Shown here piece by piece: positions 53,706 through 61,966 of a stretch of DNA of 64,000 bases; the stretch's first letter is position 1, and every line of letters begins with the position of its first letter. The translations under genes were made by a program, and so were the position numbers. A model generated the notes under the pieces. It worked only from the letters and a program-made list of their open reading frames with translations. It did no database searches and had not been told where the DNA came from. This DNA comes from Agreia sp. Leaf210 (GTDB lineage: Bacteria > Actinomycetota > Actinomycetes > Actinomycetales > Microbacteriaceae): the NCBI RefSeq assembly GCF_001421485.1, contig NZ_LMKK01000003.1, forward strand, positions 310,001-374,000, in the 5' to 3' direction.

Positions 53706-55142
53706 ATGCAGAGTCACACGCTGAAGAACTTCGTGAACGGCCACTACACGGACTCGGAGTTCGGCGCAGGTCTCGATCTGGTCGATCCTTCGACGGAGAG
53801 GGTCTATGGCGTCTCGCCGATCTCATCGGAACGAGAGATCGACGCGGCCTACCGTGCGGCATCCGACGCCTTCGAGGGATGGCGAGACACCACACCGTCG
53901 CAGCGCCAACTCGCGCTCTTCCGCATCGCTGACGCCATGGAGAGCCGCGCCGAGGAATTCGCAGACAGGGAGTCGCTCGATACCGGCAAGCCGCGAGCGA
54001 CTCTCGTCGCAGACGAGATCCTTCTGAGCGTCGACCAGATCCGGTTCTTCGCCGGCGCGGCTCGGAACCTCGAGGGCAGAAGCGCGGGGGAGTACATGAC
54101 CGATCACACGTCGTTCGTGCGCCGGGAGCCCATCGGCGTCGTCGGGCAGGTCACGCCGTGGAACTACCCGCTCAATATGGCCGTCTGGAAGGTGGCGCCC
54201 GCAATCGCAGCCGGCAACACCACCGTGCTCAAGCCGTCGGATACGACGCCGCTGTCCACCCTTCTCCTGGCCGAGGTCGCGGCCGAATTCCTGCCGCCCG
54301 GCGTTATGAACGTGGTGTTGGGCGACAGATCGACGGGGGCCGCGATGGTGGCGAATCGGATCCCGCAGCTGGTGTCGATCACCGGCTCCGTGCGTGCGGG
54401 AATGGAGGTGGCGAGAGCTGCCGCGGTCGATCTGAAGCGGGTCCACCTCGAACTCGGCGGCAAGGCACCCGTCGTCGTCTTCGACGATGCCGACATCGCC
54501 AAGGCTGTCGAGGGCATCGTCGCCGCGGGCTACTTCAATGCGGGACAGGACTGCACGGCGGCGACACGTCTGCTCGTGCAGGACGGCATCCATGACGAGT
54601 TCGTGGCGGCGCTCGCCGAGCATGCGAGAACCAGCGCGGTGACCGGTACTCCGGATCGCACCGACGTGCTGTTCGGCCCCGTCAACAATGCCGCGCAGCT
54701 GGCTCAGGTAACGGGATTCATCGAGCGTCTTCCCGATCACGCGACGATCGAACTCGGGGGTCGACGACAGGGCGACACCGGGTACTTCCACGAGGCCACC
54801 ATCGTCTCCGGTCTGACCCAGAGCGACGAGATCGTTCAGAACGAGGTCTTCGGACCGGTGATCACGGTGCAGTCCTTCGCCGACGAGGCCGAAGCCATCC
54901 GTCACGCCAATGGCGTCGACTACGCCTTGGCCTCCAGCGTGTGGACCAGCAATCACTCGCGGGCGATGCGGATGGCACGGCGACTCGATTTCGGATGCGT
55001 GTGGATCAACACCCACATCCCCATCGTCGCCGAGATGCCCCACGGCGGCTTCAAGCATTCGGGCTACGGGAAAGACCTCTCGATGTACGGCTTCGAGGAC
55101 TACACACGGATCAAGCACGTCATGTCGTTCATCGGCGATTAG
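53706..55142 (+). CDS. Aminobutyraldehyde (gamma-aminobutyraldehyde) dehydrogenase-type ALDH
   Basis: A 478-residue NAD(P)-dependent aldehyde dehydrogenase. The catalytic Cys283 is in GYFNAGQDCTAATR, Glu249 in VHLELGGKAP, and the cofactor region is VTPWNYPLNMAVWKVAPAI. It matches the PatD/Prr group that turns 4-aminobutanal, from putrescine, into GABA. Its context (aminotransferase, Lrp regulator, polyamine-type importer) supports this. GACGAT ends 6 nt before the ATG as a weak -10. Its TAG stop begins a TAGGCT element for the next gene. Confidence 0.88.
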   Translation: MQSHTLKNFVNGHYTDSEFGAGLDLVDPSTERVYGVSPISSEREIDAAYRAASDAFEGWRDTTPSQRQLALFRIADAMESRAEEFADRESLDTGKPRATLVADEILLSVDQIRFFAGAARNLEGRSAGEYMTDHTSFVRREPIGVVGQVTPWNYPLNMAVWKVAPAIAAGNTTVLKPSDTTPLSTLLLAEVAAEFLPPGVMNVVLGDRSTGAAMVANRIPQLVSITGSVRAGMEVARAAAVDLKRVHLELGGKAPVVVFDDADIAKAVEGIVAAGYFNAGQDCTAATRLLVQDGIHDEFVAALAEHARTSAVTGTPDRTDVLFGPVNNAAQLAQVTGFIERLPDHATIELGGRRQGDTGYFHEATIVSGLTQSDEIVQNEVFGPVITVQSFADEAEAIRHANGVDYALASSVWTSNHSRAMRMARRLDFGCVWINTHIPIVAEMPHGGFKHSGYGKDLSMYGFEDYTRIKHVMSFIGD

Positions 55143-55145
55143 GCT
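55140..55145 (+). promoter_or_regulatory. Leaderless -10 (TAGGCT) overlapping the aldehyde dehydrogenase stop
   Basis: TAGGCT starts with the TAG stop of the dehydrogenase and ends 6 nt before GTG 55152. It predicts a separate leaderless transcript for the FHA/PP2C/FHA/FtsK cluster. Confidence 0.45.
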
Positions 55146-55151
55146 CGACGG

Positions 55152-56165
55152 GTGAGCGTGCCCCGAGACACACCAGGCCGGGTGGTCTACAGGGCGGCTT
55201 CGTCGTCGGGGTCACAGCTGGCTTTGGTCGCGCCGGGCCTTGTCGTCGTGCTCGACGGTGGATGCTCGCCGGCTGTTCTCTCCCGGCTCTGGCTGGAGAT
55301 GTCGGAAGAGTCGACGTCGTTCGAGGGCGTCGTCCAGACCATTCCTCTGCTCGGCGCCGACGCCGTGACATCGTTCGCGGTGGCGGCATGGGAGGCAGAC
55401 GGCCCCTCGTCCGCCGTCTTCTCGGTCGTCACGCGGGGCGCCGCCATCGTCGATGTGCACACGGCGGATGCCGAGCCTCGTCGCTTCTCCTCGCAGGGGC
55501 TTCGGCCGTGGCATCTCGCGTCGTTCTCGAACGTCACCGGGCTCCGTTTTGCAGGAGCCCCCGACGCGGAAGGTACTACTGGCGAGCTCGCCATCTCGGG
55601 CGACGAGCTTCCGCTCGTGCTCGGCGTGGCATCCGTCGATTCGGTGATGTGGATTCTCGACGAGCGTCAGACGAGCGTCGTCCCGCGGGAGCGCTCGCGC
55701 CCCCAGACGGCGCCCGCCGCGGTCGACGACGGCGAGATCACCCTGGAGCGGGCTCCTGGCCGGCGCACGGGACGACACGGTGGCGCGCCCGAGTCAGAGG
55801 CGCCGGCGGCGAATCGTGGCCGTCCCAGTCGCGTGCGGATCGGCACGCAGACGCCGTTCGAGCTGCACGTTCCCGTGTGCATCGGCCGCAGGCCGCGCGG
55901 CCCGCGTCAACTTTCGGGCGACCAAGTGATTCTGGCCGAGGTGCCCTCGCCCACGCGCGAGGTGTCGGCATCGCATCTGTTCATCGTGCAGCGAGGTCGG
56001 GAGGTCGTCGCGACCGATCTGCAGTCGACGAATGGCACCGCCGTCACTCTGCCCGGCTCGCCTCGGATAAAGTTGAAGCAGGGGGACTCGATCGTTCTTC
56101 CCCCGTACAGCAGGGTCGAGATCGGCGACGGCAATGTCATCGAGATACTTCCCGCAGCAGATTGA
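55152..56165 (+). CDS. FHA domain protein with long N-terminal region of unknown fold
   Basis: A 337-residue protein. Residues 1-165 form a soluble alpha/beta region with no family I recognise. A proline/arginine-rich linker follows (about 170-225), then a C-terminal FHA domain (about 235-335). The FHA phosphothreonine-binding set is present: IGRRP near its start, VSASHLFI with Ser and His, and DLQSTNGTAV with Asn. It probably binds phosphorylated partners of the cluster. There is no membrane segment. It begins a four-gene cluster with phosphatase, zinc-ribbon FHA protein and FtsK-like ATPase. Confidence 0.8.
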   Translation: MSVPRDTPGRVVYRAASSSGSQLALVAPGLVVVLDGGCSPAVLSRLWLEMSEESTSFEGVVQTIPLLGADAVTSFAVAAWEADGPSSAVFSVVTRGAAIVDVHTADAEPRRFSSQGLRPWHLASFSNVTGLRFAGAPDAEGTTGELAISGDELPLVLGVASVDSVMWILDERQTSVVPRERSRPQTAPAAVDDGEITLERAPGRRTGRHGGAPESEAPAANRGRPSRVRIGTQTPFELHVPVCIGRRPRGPRQLSGDQVILAEVPSPTREVSASHLFIVQRGREVVATDLQSTNGTAVTLPGSPRIKLKQGDSIVLPPYSRVEIGDGNVIEILPAAD

Positions 56166-56240
56166 CCGTGCAGAACGGTGCGCACACCCACCCGCGTGTG
56201 CTCGCCCGCGTTAGAACAGCATGCCGAGGAGAAGAGTCCC

Positions 56241-57065
56241 GTGACCCAGATCGGTGACAGTGACGCCCACGTGAGCGTTGTCCTTCCCGGCGCCGTCGAC
56301 ACCACCTTGACCCTCACCTGGTCATTTCTGTCGGACCGCGGCAACAAGCGAGCCGTCAACGAAGACAGCGTCGTCGCGAATCCACCCCTCTTCGCCGTGG
56401 CAGACGGCATGGGCGGACACTCCGCCGGCGATATCGCCAGCGCAGCGGTCGTGACGCGCCTCGGCGACATCACGGGGAGGGCATTCGTCGACGCCGACAC
56501 TATCGATCGAGCTCTTGAGTCGGCCCGCGCGGACATCGACCGGGTGGGCGACGAGAGTGTTCTGGGAACGGGGACGACCGTCACCGGTATTGCGCTCACG
56601 GTGGTCGACGACGAAGCGCAATGGGCAGTGTTCAACATCGGCGATTCGCGGGTCTACGTCTTCGCCGACGACGTGCTCGAACAGGTGACCATCGACCACT
56701 CGGTCGTGCAGGAGATGGTCGCTGCGGGTCTCATCACCCGGGAGCAGGCCGACGTGCATCCGGACAGCAACGTGATCACGCGGGCCGTCGGGTTCCATGA
56801 CAGGCCGGTTCCCGACTACTCGCTCATTCCTGTGGTGCCCGGTCAGCGCATGCTCATCTGTTCTGACGGCCTGACCAAGGAACTCACCGATCACGGGATC
56901 CGGCACTATCTGGCGACGACCGATTCCGCCGAACGGGCCGTGAGCGAACTCGTGGCCGCGTCGCTCGCGAACGGAGGCAGAGACAACGTCACGGTGCTCG
57001 TCGTCGATGTCGCCCTGGCTGTCGATGAGATCGAGTCGACACGACCGAGCGCGCACAGTCGATGA
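56241..57065 (+). CDS. PP2C-family protein serine/threonine phosphatase
   Basis: A 274-residue PPM/PP2C phosphatase that removes phosphate from Ser/Thr using two metal ions. All main motifs are visible: SDRGNKRAVNEDSVV, FAVADGMGGHSAGDIAS, IGDSRVYVF, LICSDGLTKELTD and GGRDNVTVLVVD. No membrane anchor or signal peptide is present, so it acts in the cytoplasm. GTG 56241 has GAGGAGAAG six bases upstream. It overlaps the next gene by 4 nt (ATGA). The matching kinase gene is not in the window. Confidence 0.93.
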   Translation: MTQIGDSDAHVSVVLPGAVDTTLTLTWSFLSDRGNKRAVNEDSVVANPPLFAVADGMGGHSAGDIASAAVVTRLGDITGRAFVDADTIDRALESARADIDRVGDESVLGTGTTVTGIALTVVDDEAQWAVFNIGDSRVYVFADDVLEQVTIDHSVVQEMVAAGLITREQADVHPDSNVITRAVGFHDRPVPDYSLIPVVPGQRMLICSDGLTKELTDHGIRHYLATTDSAERAVSELVAASLANGGRDNVTVLVVDVALAVDEIESTRPSAHSR

Positions 57066-57580
57066 GCGCCGTGCGGTGCAAGACCTGCGGCACGGTCCTC
57101 CCCAGCGGGGCGATGTTCTGCGGCGAATGCGGCAGTTCGGTGCTTGCAGCATCTGCGATGAGCGACACGCAGCATGTGCAGCCGCTGCCGATCACGAGGC
57201 GACACGAATCGTTGACCGCTCCCGAACGGCCCGCACCGAAGACCTCGCCCGCGCGCCCCGTCTTCCGGCTTGTGTTCAGCACCGGTGAGAACGTCGTCGT
57301 CGCCGGGCCGGGACTCATCGGTCGGAACCCAGTTGCCGCCGACGTCGATCGGCCCTTCGAGATCGTGCGCATCGTGGATCCGCAGCTGAGCGTGTCGAAG
57401 ACCCACCTCGAGTTCGGAATCGAGAACGGGATGTTCTGGGTCAGCGACCGTCATTCGGGCAATGGCACCTCGATCTCCGTGGCCGGCGAGGAGTCTCTGG
57501 ACGCCCTGCCCGGTGAGCGGTACGGAGTGGCGCGAGGAACGCGCATCCGCATCGGTGAGCAGTACTTCGACGTCCTCTAG
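57062..57580 (+). CDS. Zinc-ribbon FHA domain protein
   Basis: A 172-residue protein with an N-terminal zinc ribbon (Cys6, Cys9, Cys20, Cys23 in RCKTCGTVL and FCGECGSS), then a linker, then an FHA domain (about residues 70-172). FHA residues include GLIGRNP, LSVSKTHLEF and DRHSGNGTSI, so phosphothreonine recognition is likely intact. It is coupled to the phosphatase by a 4-nt overlap and lies 107 nt before the ATPase gene. It resembles the FHA N-terminal parts of type VII EssC, here as a separate protein, by inference. Confidence 0.85.
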   Translation: MSAVRCKTCGTVLPSGAMFCGECGSSVLAASAMSDTQHVQPLPITRRHESLTAPERPAPKTSPARPVFRLVFSTGENVVVAGPGLIGRNPVAADVDRPFEIVRIVDPQLSVSKTHLEFGIENGMFWVSDRHSGNGTSISVAGEESLDALPGERYGVARGTRIRIGEQYFDVL

Positions 57581-57687
57581 CGGAGGCCGCGTCCTCGGGT
57601 CCGTCCACACGTCGCTTTCGGCCGGTGTTCTCCACGGACTGAGGCGGGTGCGCTCGTGCGAGGCCGAGCCTGAGGTGTACTCGTTCG

Positions 57688-60630
57688 ATGCGCCGACGTC
57701 ATCCGTTGCCCCCGGACGAGCCCCCGCCCGACCCGGCCCGGAACCGAGCGGACGTCGCATCGGATATCGACGACGTCATCGTGGTCCCGCGGCGAGCGGA
57801 TCCGGCTCCCAGGGCGCCGTTCCCCCTCATCGGCTCACTCGCACCGTTGGGCGTCGCCGTCGTCGTATGGTTCGTCCTGCACTCGCCTCTCGCGCTGGTC
57901 TTCGCCCTGCTGTCACCGGTGATGGCTGTCGCGACGCTCATCGACGGGCGGTTCAGCGGGCGCCGCTCCCGACGCCGCAACGAGGTCGATCTCGAGCGGC
58001 GGCGCAACATCTTCGACGCCAGGGTCGTCGCATTTCACGAGAGCGAGCTCGCGAGTCTCCGGCAGCGCGCACCGTCTGCGCGGGTGATCCTCGAGAGAGC
58101 ATCCAATCCGTTCACCGCGACAGCAGCCGCGCAGGTGGTGATCTGCCTGGGCAGGGGGCCGGTCAAAAGCGCGATCAGGGTGGAGGGTGGCTCTGACGAC
58201 GATGAGGACTCTCGGAGATTGCGCTCTGAGGCTCTTCGATTGGATCGCGCCCCCGTCCTGGCAGTAGCTCCCGCGCGCATCGCCGTCGTCGGAGCGCCGC
58301 TGCTCGCGCACGCCCTGGCGCGGGGCTACGCCGTGCAGCTCGCCGCCGCCGTCTCGCCGGATGCGGCCGCTTTCTCTGGGGGTTCGACGACGAACGACAC
58401 GTGTTCGGGTGAGTGGGAATGGGCGCACTTACTGCCCCATCGTGGTGCAGACCGTGTGTGCCTCGGCTCGCTCGAGGCGGTTTCCCGCCCCCTCTCCGCG
58501 ACGTTCGTCGTGGTCGCGGAATCCGCCGGCGCCGTACCGGCAGATGCAGACATCGTCGTCGCTGCGGACTCGGTCGGCCTGGTCTCCGTGCTCAGGCACC
58601 CCCGACTCCCGACTCCGTTTCAGATCGAGGGGGAGTTCGTGTCGATCGTCGAGGCCGAGGAGTTCTGCGCGCGACTCGGCCGGCAGTCTGCTGCAGCCGA
58701 TCGTGGTCTCTTCGCACTTCCCGAGCGCGTGACGAGTTCCGAGGTCGAGGCGCTGGCACGCGCAGGAGACGGGGGAGAGCGGTCGGCGGCGCGGAAGGGC
58801 CTCCGCGCTGCAATCGGGATCGGAGAGCGCGGTGAGGTCTTCCAGCTCGACCTCGTCGAACAGGGACCTCACGCGGTCGTGGCCGGAACCACGGGAAGCG
58901 GCAAGAGCGAACTCCTCGTGACATGGGTGGCTGCTCTCGCCCGCGCTTACGACACCACCTCGTTCACCGTGCTGCTCGTGGACTTCAAGGGCGGAGCCGC
59001 GTTCGACCCGCTGACGCGCCTCGAGCAGTGCGTCGGCTTGATCACCGATCTCGATCCCGGCGGGGCCGCGCGTGCCCTGTCGAGCCTTAGAGCGGAGATT
59101 CGATGGCGCGAAGGAATTCTCCGAGAGGCATCCGCCCGTGATATCTCCGATCCACGGCTCGGGGGTGTCCTGCCTCGTCTGATGATCGTCGTCGACGAGT
59201 TCGCGGCCATGCTGACGGAGTTCCCGCAACTCCATGACGTGTTCGCCGACATCGCTGCGCGCGGGCGATCGCTCGGAATGCACCTGGTGCTCTGCACCCA
59301 ACGCCCGTCCGGCGTGGTGAAGGATTCCCTGCTCGCGAACTGCGAACTGAGATTGTCGCTACGGGTGAACAACGCAGCCGATTCGACCTCCATCATCGGC
59401 AGCCCTGCGGCGTCCATGCTGACCGCCGAGCAACGCGGTCGCTGCTTCGTCTCTCTGGGCGGTAGACCACCCTCGGCCGTGCAGATCGCTTTCACCGACG
59501 CCGAGGCGCTCTCGGAGCATCAGACCGACACGCGTCCGAGGATCCGAGCACCGTGGCTCCCCGCCCTGCCGCACCGCGTCGAACTCGACGACATCCCACG
59601 ACCATCGTCCGGCTTCGTCCTCGGCCTCCTCGATCTGCCCGACGAGCAGCGCCAACCGCCGGCCCGCTACGACCCGGTAGAGCACGGACCGCTACTCGTG
59701 CTCGGTTCCTCGCGCTCGGGAAAATCGACGCTTCTCGCGACGCTTGCTCGACAGTCGTCGTTCGCGGTGGTCGTCGGACGAGACACAGAACAGGCGTGGG
59801 ACACGGTGCACGAGCTCGTCGCCTTGTGTCGACGAAGGCAGGCCGGGGCGGTTCCTCGCTCACAGATGATCGTGCTCATCGACGACGTCGATTCGGTGTT
59901 GCGTCGCTTCGACGCCGAGTACCAGGGCGCGATCGTCTCAGAGCTTGCGACGATCCTCCGGGATGGTCCGCCCTGCGGCATCACCGTCATCGCCACGGCT
60001 CAGCGTCTGGCCGCTCCGCTCACGACCCTCGCGCCGCTCTTTCCCGAGCGGATCCATCTGAGGTTCGCCAGTCGTCAGGAATACATCGTCTCGGAGGGCG
60101 CCGCCTCCGACCACGACCCCCGGCTTCCACCAGGTGCTGGGCATTGGCGGGGGTCACGGCTGCAGGTCGCACTCGCCGCCGGTAGCGAGTCGCCCCGAGA
60201 GGCATTGTTGCCACGGCACGCTCGCGCCCAAGGGCGCTCCCTGCCGTCGCTCCTGCTCATCGTCACGGCTCGCCCGTCTGCATTTCTCGATCGACCGGGC
60301 GGCGCCGTCACCCTGATCGATGCCAGCGATCGTGCGGCGGTGTCGGCATTCACGCCCACACCCGATGTCTCGGCGTGGCTGGTCGGAACGCCGGACACAT
60401 GGATGACCGCTTGGACTACGTTCTCGAGCCTCCGGAGTCGCGTCCCGGTGTACTTCGATGGGTGCTCACTCGGTGATTTCCGAGCCCTGACGCGGCGCCG
60501 CGATCTGCCGCCACCGGTCGATCACGGCAGGCAGGCCCGCTGGATGCTCACCCCCGACGACACCATCGTCAGATTCGAGCCCGCAGAGGATTCCCGCCGG
60601 GAATCGTGGGAATCGCAGAGGATTTCGTGA
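57688..60630 (+). CDS. FtsK/SpoIIIE-type ATPase, EccC/EssC-like
   Basis: A 980-residue protein. It has a membrane hairpin near residues 47-85 (LIGSLAPLGVAVVVWFVLHS and LALVFALLSPVMAVATLI), then two FtsK-like ATPase modules. Module one has Walker A GTTGSGKS (400-407), LLVDFKGGAAFD (Asp432) and Walker B IVVDEFAAML (Asp503-Glu504). Module two has GSSRSGKS (673-680) and VLIDDVDSVL (Asp732-Asp733), so it may still bind ATP but lacks a Glu at the usual place. The two-module membrane layout fits type VII secretion EccC/EssC rather than DNA translocase FtsK, which ends in a gamma domain. No WXG100 gene is nearby. Confidence 0.82.
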   Translation: MRRRHPLPPDEPPPDPARNRADVASDIDDVIVVPRRADPAPRAPFPLIGSLAPLGVAVVVWFVLHSPLALVFALLSPVMAVATLIDGRFSGRRSRRRNEVDLERRRNIFDARVVAFHESELASLRQRAPSARVILERASNPFTATAAAQVVICLGRGPVKSAIRVEGGSDDDEDSRRLRSEALRLDRAPVLAVAPARIAVVGAPLLAHALARGYAVQLAAAVSPDAAAFSGGSTTNDTCSGEWEWAHLLPHRGADRVCLGSLEAVSRPLSATFVVVAESAGAVPADADIVVAADSVGLVSVLRHPRLPTPFQIEGEFVSIVEAEEFCARLGRQSAAADRGLFALPERVTSSEVEALARAGDGGERSAARKGLRAAIGIGERGEVFQLDLVEQGPHAVVAGTTGSGKSELLVTWVAALARAYDTTSFTVLLVDFKGGAAFDPLTRLEQCVGLITDLDPGGAARALSSLRAEIRWREGILREASARDISDPRLGGVLPRLMIVVDEFAAMLTEFPQLHDVFADIAARGRSLGMHLVLCTQRPSGVVKDSLLANCELRLSLRVNNAADSTSIIGSPAASMLTAEQRGRCFVSLGGRPPSAVQIAFTDAEALSEHQTDTRPRIRAPWLPALPHRVELDDIPRPSSGFVLGLLDLPDEQRQPPARYDPVEHGPLLVLGSSRSGKSTLLATLARQSSFAVVVGRDTEQAWDTVHELVALCRRRQAGAVPRSQMIVLIDDVDSVLRRFDAEYQGAIVSELATILRDGPPCGITVIATAQRLAAPLTTLAPLFPERIHLRFASRQEYIVSEGAASDHDPRLPPGAGHWRGSRLQVALAAGSESPREALLPRHARAQGRSLPSLLLIVTARPSAFLDRPGGAVTLIDASDRAAVSAFTPTPDVSAWLVGTPDTWMTAWTTFSSLRSRVPVYFDGCSLGDFRALTRRRDLPPPVDHGRQARWMLTPDDTIVRFEPAEDSRRESWESQRIS

Positions 60631-60634
60631 AATC
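60621..60634. promoter_or_regulatory. 14-bp palindromic operator ahead of the polyamine-type importer
   Basis: GATTTCGTGAAATC is a perfect 6-bp inverted repeat with a GT centre. It overlaps the ATPase stop codon and lies just before a TATGTT -10 candidate (60635-60640). It shares GATTTCGT with the inverted repeat at 53632, which suggests a common regulator. Confidence 0.55.
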
Positions 60635-60640
60635 TATGTT
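60635..60640 (+). promoter_or_regulatory. Candidate -10 (TATGTT) for the importer operon
   Basis: TATGTT lies directly after the palindromic operator, with transcription predicted near 60647. The operator covers the usual -35/-10 spacer, so a bound regulator would affect initiation. Confidence 0.35.
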
Positions 60641-60709
60641 TCGTTATTGCCGCTTTCGCCCTCTTTCACCCCATGAGGCCACGTGCTGTGCCACTATCAG
60701 ACCACCCTG

Positions 60710-61966
60710 ATGACCGCACAGTTCGGAGATCCGCCCGACATGAACGCGCCACCGCCCCGTGACCCGATGATTCGGCAGGCGATCGCCTACACACGATCCA
60801 TGCAACGAGCGAAGCAGCTCGCGTTGTCGCGGCGCTCCCTGCTCGCCGGGGCGGGCTTGGGCCTCGGGGCTCTGGCATTGGCCGCGTGCTCGACCGGTCC
60901 ACGACCCGCGCCACTGGCCGCCATAGACTCGTCGGCATCCGACAGATCGCTCGTCTGGGACAACTGGCCGGCGTACATCGACGAAGACGACGACGGAAAC
61001 TACCCGACGGTGATCGGCTTCGAGGAACAGACCGGCATCAGCGTGACCTACAACGTCGCGGTCGATGACAACAACACCTACTACGGCAAGGTCAAGGATC
61101 AGCTCGCCCTGGGCCAGGACATCGGCGCAGACGCCGTATGTCTGACCGAATGGATGGTCTCCCGTCTCGTTCGCAAGGGCTACGTGCAGGAGCTCGACGC
61201 TGCGAACATCCCCAACAAGGCGAACATGCTTCCGTCGCTCGCGAACCCCGACTTCGATCCCGGTCGCGCGCGCTCGCTTCCCTGGCAGGGTGGGTTCGCG
61301 GGAATCTGCTGGAACAAGGAGCGGCTGCCGAAGGGACTCAGGTCTGTCGACGACTTGTGGAATCCGGAGCTCAAGGGCCGCGTCGGCGTGCTGAGCGAGA
61401 TGCGAGACACCATCGGAGTGATCATGCAGTCGCTCGGAACCGACGTCTCGAGCAACTGGGGTGAGGCTCAGTTCATGGATGCCGTAGATCTGTTCCGCAA
61501 GCAGGTCGACGACGGGCAGGTGCGCAACATCAAAGGCAACGCCTATCTGAACGATCTGCAGAACGAGGACACGCTGGCGGCCATCTGCTGGTCTGGCGAC
61601 ATCACTCTGATCAACGCGGAGGCGGGTGACAAATGGGAGTTCATCCTTCCCGACTCCGGCGGAACCCTCTGGAACGACACCTTCGTGGTGCCGATGGGAT
61701 CTACTCGAAAGGCGAACGCCGAGGCGCTCATGAACTACTACTACGAACCGGAGGTCGCCGCAGAGGTCGCGGCCTGGGTCAACTACATCACGCCCGTCGT
61801 CGGCGCACGGGAGGCGATGGAGTCCATCGATCCTGAACTCGCGAACAACCAGTTGATCTTTCCCGATGAGAAGACCCTCGAACAAACACATGTGTTCCGG
61901 ACATTGACGGCAGAGGAAGAGAAGACCTTGGGCACCGAATTTCAGAAAGTGTTGTTGGGTATCTGA
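60710..61966 (+). CDS. Polyamine-type ABC transporter substrate-binding lipoprotein (PotD/PotF-like)
   Basis: A 418-residue periplasmic-binding-protein fold (cluster D, spermidine/putrescine type), here a lipoprotein. The N-terminal part carries twin arginines SRRSLLAGAG (residues 41-42) and the lipobox LALAAC with Cys60, so Tat export and lipid anchoring are likely. The mature domain has SLVWDNWPAYIDED, PWQGGFAGICWNKE and WNDTFVVPMG, matching PotD-type proteins. Starts at 60683 and 60740 are also possible. Its stop overlaps the ATP-binding gene (TGATG). Confidence 0.87.
   Translation: MTAQFGDPPDMNAPPPRDPMIRQAIAYTRSMQRAKQLALSRRSLLAGAGLGLGALALAACSTGPRPAPLAAIDSSASDRSLVWDNWPAYIDEDDDGNYPTVIGFEEQTGISVTYNVAVDDNNTYYGKVKDQLALGQDIGADAVCLTEWMVSRLVRKGYVQELDAANIPNKANMLPSLANPDFDPGRARSLPWQGGFAGICWNKERLPKGLRSVDDLWNPELKGRVGVLSEMRDTIGVIMQSLGTDVSSNWGEAQFMDAVDLFRKQVDDGQVRNIKGNAYLNDLQNEDTLAAICWSGDITLINAEAGDKWEFILPDSGGTLWNDTFVVPMGSTRKANAEALMNYYYEPEVAAEVAAWVNYITPVVGAREAMESIDPELANNQLIFPDEKTLEQTHVFRTLTAEEEKTLGTEFQKVLLGI

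Noticed and set aside
57462-58196. 244-codon frame bridging the zinc-ribbon FHA gene and the FtsK gene
   Set aside because: Overlaps both genes in another frame, Arg/Pro-rich, with no motif; the 107-nt gap itself shows no convincing small gene.
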